From Kiritimatiellia bacterium (GTDB lineage Bacteria; Verrucomicrobiota; Kiritimatiellia; RFP12; UBA3636), in contig JAEDLN010000052.1 in assembly GCA_016295275.1 (NCBI GenBank), positions 1-11,810 of the forward strand: a stretch of DNA of 11,810 nucleotides. The letters are read 5' to 3'. The notes beneath the pieces are model-generated. The model was not told where the DNA came from, ran no database searches, and worked only from the letters and a program-made list of their open reading frames with translations. Of the stretch, positions 7,198 to 11,810 are shown one piece after another. A program made the translations under genes and the position numbers. The first letter of the stretch is position 1; the number at the start of each line of letters is the position of its first letter.

Positions 7198-8475
7198 ATG
7201 AATGCGATTCGTCAATTGATGGGAGAGAACTCGTGGACGCTTCGCGGCGTCCGCATTTTGGATCCTGCGCGAGGAATGGATGCGATGGGAGACCTCTATT
7301 GCGTGAATGGTCTTTTATCGGACAAGCCGGATGCATCGGCCCCGGTAGCGGACGTTCGGGGAAGCGATTCGCCGTTGATCGCAATGCCGGCTGCAATTGA
7401 TCTCCATGTTCATTTCCGCCAACCCGGAAATGAGGCGGCTGAAACGGTTGCGACGGGGCTTGCCGCTGCTGCGGCGGGCGGATTTGGCACGGTTGTGGCG
7501 ATGCCCAACACGTCTCCTGCGCTTGATTCTCCCGCTGCGCTTTTCCGGCAGAATGCCTTTGCGGCCGATGCTTCCGAGAAGCGTGTCCGCTATCTTCTTT
7601 CGGCCTGTTGCACGCAAGCGCGTTCCGGTCGTTCTGTCGCACCGCTTGAGGCACTTGCCGAGGCTGGATGTGTCGCCTTTACGGACGATGGTGCGATGGT
7701 TGCCGACGATGCCGTTATGGCGGAGGTCATGCGTCGTGCCGCGGAGCTTCATTTGCCGGTGATGGATCATGCAGTCGTTCCTTCGCTTGCGGGTAAGGGT
7801 GTCATTCGAGCAGGGAAGGGTGTTCAGCCCGCCCATGCCGCCATTTTCCCTGATGTTGCCGAGGTTGCTGCAGTTGCCCGCGATTTGCGTCTAGCAAAAG
7901 AAACGGGAGCGCACATCCACATCCAACATCTTTCGTGTGCCGAGTCCGTTTGGCACCTGGCGATTGCGCAGGCGGAGGGGGTTCGTGCCACGGCAGAAGC
8001 CACGCCTCATCATCTCCTGCTGTGCCGCGAAGACATTCCGTTCGATGACGGCAATTGGAAGATGAATCCGCCATTGGGAACGGCGGAAGACCGCGCTGTT
8101 CTCCGGCAAGCGGTTCTCGACGGAACGATCGGTTGCCTTGCCACCGATCATGCGCCTCATACGGCGGAATCGAAGGCGCGCGGATTCTCGGGGTCTCCTT
8201 TTGGAGTCATTGGGTTGGAAACGGCGCTTGCCGCCTCTTGGAAAGCGCTGGTTGTCGAGGCGGGGATGAAGCCGCTTGATTGGGCGGCGCGATGGACGAC
8301 GGGACCGGCCTCTGTTCTAGGTTTGCCATTGCCTTCGTTCGCTGTTGGTGCGCCGGCACGGGTTTCGGTGCTTTCCCAAGAGGAGTGGACGCCGGATTTT
8401 TCCGCCTTTTGCAGTCGTTCGCGAAACTGTCCTTTTACGATGTCCTTGCCATTGCGTGTTCTTGCCTTGCTCTAA
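7198..8475 (+). CDS. pyrC: Dihydroorotase, class I (PyrC)
   Basis: A 425-residue dihydroorotase, catalysing reversible cyclisation of N-carbamoyl-L-aspartate to dihydroorotate, step three of de novo pyrimidine synthesis. Metal and substrate residues are in class I order: HVH (H70, H72) followed by FRQPG, the DDG of FTDDGAMV (D163/D164), H191 in MDHAV, H244 in IQHLS, NPPLG (290-294), and D317 in ATDHAPH with the GSPFGVIGLETAL substrate loop (332-344). The lysine-free metal site with aspartate is typical of the Aquifex-type enzymes. All catalytic positions are present, so it should be active rather than a pseudo-dihydroorotase companion of PyrB. The C-terminus (...SRNCPF...) is slightly divergent. 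A strong GGGAGG seven bases before the ATG fixes the start. It is the last gene of the plus-strand run; no good terminator follows, only GACGGG-AGC-CCCGTC at the edge of repeat block C. Confidence 0.95.
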   Translation: MNAIRQLMGENSWTLRGVRILDPARGMDAMGDLYCVNGLLSDKPDASAPVADVRGSDSPLIAMPAAIDLHVHFRQPGNEAAETVATGLAAAAAGGFGTVVAMPNTSPALDSPAALFRQNAFAADASEKRVRYLLSACCTQARSGRSVAPLEALAEAGCVAFTDDGAMVADDAVMAEVMRRAAELHLPVMDHAVVPSLAGKGVIRAGKGVQPAHAAIFPDVAEVAAVARDLRLAKETGAHIHIQHLSCAESVWHLAIAQAEGVRATAEATPHHLLLCREDIPFDDGNWKMNPPLGTAEDRAVLRQAVLDGTIGCLATDHAPHTAESKARGFSGSPFGVIGLETALAASWKALVVEAGMKPLDWAARWTTGPASVLGLPLPSFAVGAPARVSVLSQEEWTPDFSAFCSRSRNCPFTMSLPLRVLALL

Positions 8476-8479
8476 AACA

Positions 8480-8690
8480 TGGGGTTGGGAACGGGGCGTG
8501 ACGGGAGCCCCGTCGGGCGGTGCGCGCGGCGATGGGGCACGGGTGGTGCGCGCGGCGATGGGGCGTGCGCGGTGCGCACGGCAACGGGGCACGGGGGGGC
8601 GATGGGGACATTGCGCCCTACCGCAACGGGACCGCTCCATGGGACGCGGGGCAACGGGACGATGTCGTCACGAGCCGGGAGGGGCGGCGG
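8480..8690 (+). repeat. GC-rich intergenic mosaic repeat, block C, with 26-bp tandem array
   Basis: The convergent gap after pyrC holds the clearest copy of the family. Three head-to-tail 26-bp units lie at 8517-8542, 8543-8568 and 8569-8594, sharing the stretch CGGCRAYGGGGC. The conserved core follows at 8599-8638 (38 of 40 identical to 1-40), and the terminal motif GAGCCGGGAGGGG lies at 8672-8684, in the same order as block A. Because 26 is not a multiple of three, each unit shifts the reading frame, so the array cannot encode a regular peptide repeat. Open frames crossing the block on both strands are rejected. Confidence 0.9.
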
Positions 8691-8728
8691 CTTCTGTTGT
8701 GCCACTTGTCACGTCACAGTCGATGAAT

Positions 8729-8790
8729 TGAAAAACAAAAGAAACCGGCCGTGCGTGCGCGCACGACCGGTCGGACCGCCTTGAGCGGTC
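8729..8790 (-). terminator. Rho-independent terminator region of cysK
   Basis: Read on the minus strand after the cysK stop, a first hairpin GACCGC-TCAAG-GCGGTC (8774-8790) is followed by a strong one, ACCGGTCGTGCG paired with CGCACGGCCGGT around a 4-nt loop (8744-8771, 11 of 12 paired plus a G-U or mismatch). A T-rich tail TTCTTTTGTTTTTC then covers about 8729-8743. On the plus strand the hairpin is followed by no T-run, so it serves cysK and not pyrC. Confidence 0.85.
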
Positions 8791-8818
8791 ATGTGTCTTC
8801 TTGCGAATCGGTTACGAC

Positions 8819-9739
8819 TTATTCAAAGAGCCAGGTCGAGAGATAACGCTCGCCGGTATCCGGGAGGAGGGCAACGATGCGCTTGCCGGCAAACTCGGGC
8901 TTTTTGGCGAGTTCCAGAGCCGCGTATAGTGCGGCTCCGGAGGAAATGCCGACGAGCAGTCCCTCTTCCTTCGCCGCAGCGCGTGCGGTCGCACCGGCAT
9001 TCTCTGCCGAAACGGGAATGACGCCATCGTAAATCGAAGTATCGAGCGTTTTCGGGACGAATCCGGCGCCGATGCCTTGGATTTTGTGCGGACCGGCATG
9101 ACCTTCGGAGAGGACGGGAGAGGTATCCGGTTCGACGGCATAGACTTTTGCGGCGGGATTTTTCTCTTTGATTGCCCTGCCCACACCGGTGATGGTTCCA
9201 CCCGTTCCTACGCCTGCAACGAAGACGTCGACCTTTCCGTCCGTATCGCGCAGAATTTCCTGACCGGTCGTCTGGTAGTGCTTTTCAGGGTTGGCGACAT
9301 TCTCAAACTGCTGCGGAATCAGCGAATTGGGCGTGGCGGCGTGCAATTCGTTGGCCTTTGCGATTGCCCCCTTCATGCCGTCCTTGCCCGGTGTGAGTAC
9401 GAGCTCGGCACCGTAGGCGGCAACGAGCTTGCGGCGCTCAATCGACATCGTGTCGGGCATCGTGAGGATAAGCTTGTAGCCTTTTACGGCCGCAATCAGG
9501 GCGAGACCGACACCCGTGTTTCCGCTTGTCGGCTCGATGAGCGTTCCGCCCGGCTTCAAAACTCCGGCCTGTTCCGCGGCTTCGATCATTGCGAGGGCGA
9601 TACGGTCCTTTACAGATCCGCCGGGATTGAAATATTCGACTTTGACGACGACTTCAGCCGCGCCCTTGTTCAGGTTGCGGATACGAACGAGCGGTGTATT
9701 GCCAACTAATTCGGTAATGTTTTGGTGAATGTTTGACAT
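8819..9739 (-). CDS. cysK: Cysteine synthase A (O-acetylserine sulfhydrylase)
   Basis: A 306-residue PLP enzyme of fold type II that makes L-cysteine from O-acetyl-L-serine and sulfide in the cytoplasm. Lys44 in NPGGSVKDR (38-46) should form the Schiff base. TSGNTG (71-76) is the substrate-binding loop, GVGTGGT (176-182) grips the PLP phosphate, and the serine of GISSGA (264-269) contacts the pyridine nitrogen. The length and the compact C-terminus (DTGERYLSTWLFE) are typical of CysK rather than CysM or cystathionine beta-synthase, and no regulatory domain is appended. The ATG at 9739 follows AGGAGA (9747-9752) by seven bases. It is a single-gene unit with its own promoter and terminator, and an inverted repeat in the leader suggests regulation. 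No serine acetyltransferase gene is adjacent. Confidence 0.96.
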   Translation of the reverse strand: MSNIHQNITELVGNTPLVRIRNLNKGAAEVVVKVEYFNPGGSVKDRIALAMIEAAEQAGVLKPGGTLIEPTSGNTGVGLALIAAVKGYKLILTMPDTMSIERRKLVAAYGAELVLTPGKDGMKGAIAKANELHAATPNSLIPQQFENVANPEKHYQTTGQEILRDTDGKVDVFVAGVGTGGTITGVGRAIKEKNPAAKVYAVEPDTSPVLSEGHAGPHKIQGIGAGFVPKTLDTSIYDGVIPVSAENAGATARAAAKEEGLLVGISSGAALYAALELAKKPEFAGKRIVALLPDTGERYLSTWLFE

Positions 9740-9746
9740 AATCTGT

Positions 9747-9752
9747 TCTCCT
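9747..9752 (-). promoter_or_regulatory. Ribosome binding site of cysK
   Basis: AGGAGA lies seven bases before the cysK ATG on the minus strand. It stands out because ychF and the secreted-protein gene show no such motif, while cysK and pyrC do. The genome seems to mix SD-led and SD-less genes. Confidence 0.75.
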
Positions 9753-9813
9753 AGTTTTGTTAGAATGATTTGATCTGAAATTGAATGTCTGAAGTACGAA
9801 CTTTGCTATCAAA

Positions 9814-9832
9814 CACAACCATCTTGGTTGTG
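9814..9832 (-). promoter_or_regulatory. Perfect inverted repeat in the cysK leader
   Basis: CACAACCA-AGA-TGGTTGTG on the minus strand is a perfect 8-bp inverted repeat with a 3-nt centre. It begins 10 nt after the -10 box, so roughly +4 to +22 of the transcript. It could be a repressor operator or a 5'-terminal mRNA stem-loop. No T-run follows, so it is not a terminator. Confidence 0.65.
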
Positions 9833-9842
9833 AATTGAGAAA

Positions 9843-9871
9843 ATGGTAATCCTATTTCAGTCCTATGTCAA
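9843..9871 (-). promoter_or_regulatory. Promoter of cysK
   Basis: On the minus strand a perfect -35 TTGACA (9866-9871) is separated by 17 nt from TACCAT (9843-9848), which keeps the important first TA and last T of the -10 box. Predicted transcription starts near 9836, giving a leader of about 97 nt that contains the inverted repeat 9814-9832 and the ribosome binding site. Confidence 0.7.
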
Positions 9872-10140
9872 GGGGGATTTCAAAAAAAATGTTGTTCATA
9901 ATTTTCGATTGGAGCACGGTCGACGGGAGGATGTCAGCGGTAGCCGTTTGTCGCGTTTCAATCGGAGTCAATTGTCTACGGGGGCGCTTGCGGATCAATG
10001 CGACTACAGGATGGGATCGCCTACGTGAACAACGGAAAAGCCGGGGTTATGGGGAGGATGGGATCCGATATTTTGGCACCTACTCATGCCCGTTTTCGCG
10101 GAATCGAATGCTTTGCTTCGGCATTCCTGGAAATGCGTCG
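9872..10140. other. Intergenic region without a recognised gene
   Basis: About 270 bp between the cysK promoter and the terminator of the secreted-protein gene. Unlike the other large gaps it carries no GC-rich repeat. A plus-strand frame (9865-10215, 116 codons) crosses it but runs into the terminator, has no ribosome binding site and no recognisable protein character. Minor structure seen: an 11-bp direct repeat AGGATGGGATC at 10008-10018 and 10055-10065, and a weak dyad GAATGC...GCATTC around 10105-10130. A small RNA or a decayed gene is possible but unsupported. Confidence 0.5.
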
Positions 10141-10182
10141 GTAAAGAAATCGCGTCGATTCCCGAAGGAACCGACGCGATTT
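10141..10182 (-). terminator. Strong UUCG-tetraloop terminator of the secreted-protein gene
   Basis: On the minus strand AAATCGCGTCG pairs perfectly with CGACGCGATTT (arms 10172-10182 and 10147-10157). Inside, a G-U pair and TTCC/GGAA extend the stem to 16 pairs closed by a TTCG loop in the stable C(UUCG)G context. The short tail CTTTAC follows. A second hairpin, AGAGAAGA-CGAGT-TCTTCTCT (10193-10213), lies between it and the stop codon, so the 3' end is doubly structured. Confidence 0.85.
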
Positions 10183-10225
10183 ACCATTCGGAAGAGAAGA
10201 ACTCGTCTTCTCTGATTCCGGTCAA

Positions 10226-11452
10226 TTATTTGGCATCGTCCGAAGCGACGAAGCGAACCTTGACGACACCCCATTCCTCGGGGGCTGCATCGATCGTGAA
10301 GGTGGTTGCGACTTCACCGAAGATCGGCTCGTCGTTCTTATCCACGTTGGAGAGTAGAACGGGTGTTTCTTCCGATGTCGAGCCGTCGCTGGCGACCTTA
10401 ACGACCTTGTAGTAGACGCCCGGGATGGCATTGGCAATCACGAAGGTCACCTTCTTCGTTTCCTTGTCGACCGAGATGGCAGGCTGTTTTTCACCATCAA
10501 TGACAACCGACTTGATTTCGGGCTTGTATTTTTCCGGAATCGCGGACACGTTATCGCCATAGTAAGCTGTGATGGAGCCTGTATCAAGACCGGCCAGAAT
10601 CTTTTCCCACGTTCCGGCATCGGTCGCATTTACGCGATAGATGGAGGACTGGCCATTCTGGACGAGCTTGACGAAGCGGAGCGTGTTTGCGTTGTCCAAA
10701 ATGTTGTTGAAAGTAACCTTGAGATTTGTTTCGCCGGTTTCGGATTTGACGACTTCGTAGGATCCGGTGCCTTCGTTTTGAGCGACATCGAAATTGAAGC
10801 CTTCGAGGATAGAACCGGAGAAGTTGTCGAGGTATCCATCGCCGACGAAGGAGACGGATTCGATCTTGGTTGTGTCTTTTCCGAGTTTGACATTGCCGAC
10901 GAGGATACCGTTAACGGTGATATCGGCGGTGTAGTCGCTCTTTGTGCAGACACCGAGCTTGACCCAAGACTGATCGACAATATCGACACCGGACAAGGGT
11001 TTCCAAGTCTTATCGCTGGGCTGATAGCCCTTGAGAACGGGCGTCTCGGCGGAGGTGTCGAGATAGATGGCGGTCAAGCTACCATCCGGAACTTCCGGCG
11101 TGGTGGTGGAACCGTGAAGATAGACGTCCATTTCGACAACGGTCTGCGCAACGATTGTTTCGGCGTTTGCCGTCGGCGTGAACGTCAGGTTTTCAGAACC
11201 TGCGAAATCGAGGAAGTTTCCACGAGTTCCTTCCGTGTCGGCGACAACGAGCGATGTATCTGCGGTCGTGAAAGACCAGGCGCCGGCGGCTTCCGTGTTG
11301 GCGGAAGCGGCCGTTTCAACGGTATAAGAATTGAAGTCAATCTTAAACCATTCAGATGCAACATCACCCTTCGGAAGAACAACAGCCGGTGCAACCGAAA
11401 CGGTTGCAGCGACTGCTATTGCAGAGAGAGAGAGTATTCTCTTTTGTTTCAT
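10226..11452 (-). CDS. Secreted protein of unknown function with LamG-like N-terminal region
   Basis: I do not recognise a named family. The 408-residue product starts with a clear signal peptide (MKQKRILSLSAIAVAATVSVAPAVV, cleavage likely around residue 20-25) and the mature part is acidic, Thr/Ser/Val-rich, nearly cysteine-free and beta-rich. Residues about 30-215 look like a concanavalin/LamG-type jellyroll: FKIDFNSYTVE, FLDFAGSENLTFTP, VVEMDVYLHG, WVKLGVC, ADITVNGILVG and GDGYLDNFSG follow that strand pattern. The C-terminal half has alternating Lys/Val strands (KSVVIDGEKQPAISV, GVYYKVVKV, WGVVKVRFVASDDAK) suggesting Ig-like modules. No PEP-CTERM, LPXTG or type IX sorting tail is visible. 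ATG 11452 is chosen over 11494, which would place the start inside the leader dyad and hide the signal peptide. The leader is AT-rich without Shine-Dalgarno. It is a single-gene unit with a strong terminator, perhaps an abundant surface or extracellular structural protein. Confidence 0.85.
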   Translation of the reverse strand: MKQKRILSLSAIAVAATVSVAPAVVLPKGDVASEWFKIDFNSYTVETAASANTEAAGAWSFTTADTSLVVADTEGTRGNFLDFAGSENLTFTPTANAETIVAQTVVEMDVYLHGSTTTPEVPDGSLTAIYLDTSAETPVLKGYQPSDKTWKPLSGVDIVDQSWVKLGVCTKSDYTADITVNGILVGNVKLGKDTTKIESVSFVGDGYLDNFSGSILEGFNFDVAQNEGTGSYEVVKSETGETNLKVTFNNILDNANTLRFVKLVQNGQSSIYRVNATDAGTWEKILAGLDTGSITAYYGDNVSAIPEKYKPEIKSVVIDGEKQPAISVDKETKKVTFVIANAIPGVYYKVVKVASDGSTSEETPVLLSNVDKNDEPIFGEVATTFTIDAAPEEWGVVKVRFVASDDAK

Positions 11453-11487
11453 ATGATCAACAAATATTAATTTTCGACTTTTTGATC

Positions 11488-11507
11488 GTTTCAAGGGACC
11501 TTGAAAC
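11488..11507 (-). promoter_or_regulatory. Perfect inverted repeat in the secreted-protein leader
   Basis: GTTTCAAGG-TC-CCTTGAAAC on the minus strand is a perfect 9-bp inverted repeat with a 2-nt centre (8 bp with a 4-nt loop as RNA). It begins 10 nt downstream of the predicted -10 box, exactly the spacing seen at cysK. It could be an operator or a stem-loop at the mRNA 5' end. Confidence 0.65.
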
Positions 11508-11517
11508 TAACGGTGGT

Positions 11518-11546
11518 AATGTAGCAAAAAATAGTTGGTCTTGCAA
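11518..11546 (-). promoter_or_regulatory. Promoter of the secreted-protein gene
   Basis: On the minus strand TTGCAA (11541-11546) and TACATT (11518-11523) are 17 nt apart. Predicted transcription begins near 11511, giving a leader of about 60 nt. An alternative reading, TTGAAA inside the dyad with TAATAT at 11464-11469, needs a 19-nt spacer and leaves almost no leader, so it is less likely. Confidence 0.5.
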
Positions 11547-11556
11547 CATCTATTTT

Positions 11557-11634
11557 GTGGGGAGCCGTCACGGGCGGTGGGGAGCCCCCACGGTCGCGTG
11601 GGTGGGGTGGAGCCGTCACGGGCGCAGTGCGTGG
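11557..11634 (+). repeat. GC-rich mosaic repeat, block D1
   Basis: This block shares an exact 20-mer with block B (11574-11593 equals 2541-2560), which contains the self-complementary GTGGGG-AGC-CCCCAC. It also has an internal exact 16-bp direct repeat GGAGCCGTCACGGGCG at 11561-11576 and 11609-11624. It lies directly upstream of the promoter of the secreted-protein gene and is non-coding. Confidence 0.8.
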
Positions 11635-11638
11635 TTTT

Positions 11639-11658
11639 AACACAAAGGAACACAAAGA
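11639..11658 (+). repeat. Short A-rich tandem repeat
   Basis: AACACAAAGG is followed immediately by AACACAAAGA, two 10-bp units differing at one base, preceded by TTTT. It is compositionally unlike the GC-rich blocks on either side and may belong to the 'aacacaaagg'-type short intergenic repeats seen in many environmental bacteria. That link is from memory, not tested. Confidence 0.5.
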
Positions 11659-11696
11659 GCGTTCGTGCGGGATGTATAGGAACACATAGTTTTTTT

Positions 11697-11810
11697 GGAG
11701 GGGGCAATGTGTGCGAGCGAAGGGGGCGCACGACCACGGGGCGCGGCGGCGTATTGCGTGCGAATTTCGCGGGTGTAATGGCGGTAGGGCGCGATGTCCC
11801 CATCGCGCCG
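11697..11810 (-). repeat. GC-rich mosaic repeat, block D2 (inverted copy of the core)
   Basis: The window ends with a copy of the family in the opposite orientation. Bases 11781-11806 are the exact reverse complement of 1-26. The complete dyad GGCGCGATG-TCCC-CATCGCGCC is visible at 11788-11809, forming a 9-bp stem with a 4-nt loop. The rest of the block is GC-rich but diverged from blocks A and C. The element probably continues past the window end. Confidence 0.8.

Noticed and set aside
6163..7215. 350-codon minus-strand open frame
   Set aside because: Codon-aligned antisense of the WecG/TagA-type gene; basic, featureless product.
8504..8518. Terminator of the ychF-pyrC operon (GACGGG-AGC-CCCGTC)
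   Set aside because: The stem is only 6 bp, no T-run follows, and it lies within the repeat block.
8517..8594. CRISPR array
   Set aside because: The 26-bp units are contiguous with no unique spacers, and no cas gene is nearby.
8479..8784. Several small Arg/Gly/Ala-rich proteins in the repeat blocks
   Set aside because: They derive from the GC-rich 26-bp repeats, occur on both strands and in all frames, and shift frame with each unit.
10226..10290. PEP-CTERM or other sorting signal at the end of the secreted protein
   Set aside because: The C-terminus ends VRFVASDDAK with no Pro-Glu-Pro motif, hydrophobic helix or basic tail.
10778..11470. 230-codon plus-strand open frame
   Set aside because: Antisense to the secreted-protein gene, whose signal peptide, terminator and leader support the minus strand.

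Overview
The window reads as chromosomal DNA of a Gram-negative, LPS-bearing bacterium. The best guess is the PVC group, possibly a Verrucomicrobiota/Kiritimatiellota-like lineage. The reasons are an outer-membrane LptD, a WecG/TagA-type sugar transferase, an O-antigen ligase/polymerase-like membrane protein, an intramembrane protease resembling those found with PEP-CTERM/exosortase systems, weak or absent Shine-Dalgarno sequences at several genes, and very GC-rich mosaic repeats in the intergenic spaces. The taxonomy is an inference; there is no rRNA or other marker here.

Layout. 1-108: GC-rich repeat block A. 109-2483 (minus): two overlapping envelope genes, a CPBP-family intramembrane protease (1683-2483) followed by an O-antigen ligase/polymerase-like protein (109-1686), joined by a GTGA stop/start overlap. 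2519-2730: repeat block B, in the divergent promoter region. 2805-8475 (plus): ychF, lptD, a WecG/TagA/CpsF glycosyltransferase and pyrC, tightly spaced and probably largely co-transcribed, with a possible extra promoter before lptD. 8480-8690: repeat block C. 8819-9739 (minus): cysK, with a clear promoter, ribosome binding site and terminator. 9872-10140: intergenic DNA in which no gene is recognised. 10226-11452 (minus): an unrecognised secreted protein with a signal peptide and a strong UUCG-loop terminator. 11557-11810: further repeat blocks (D1, D2) and a short A-rich tandem repeat.

How the genes fit together. LptD inserts LPS into the outer membrane. The WecG/TagA-type enzyme adds a sugar to a lipid-linked precursor, and the O-antigen ligase/polymerase-like protein handles undecaprenyl-linked glycans. 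These three, with the CPBP protein, make the left half an envelope-polysaccharide neighbourhood. YchF, dihydroorotase and cysteine synthase are housekeeping functions.

The most unusual content is not protein-coding. First, a dispersed GC-rich element family is built from a 26-bp repeating unit plus a conserved dyad-containing core, and it occupies every large intergenic gap except 9872-10140. Second, cysK and the secreted-protein gene each have a perfect inverted repeat starting exactly 10 nt downstream of their predicted -10 box. No CRISPR array, tRNA, rRNA, transposase or phage gene was seen.
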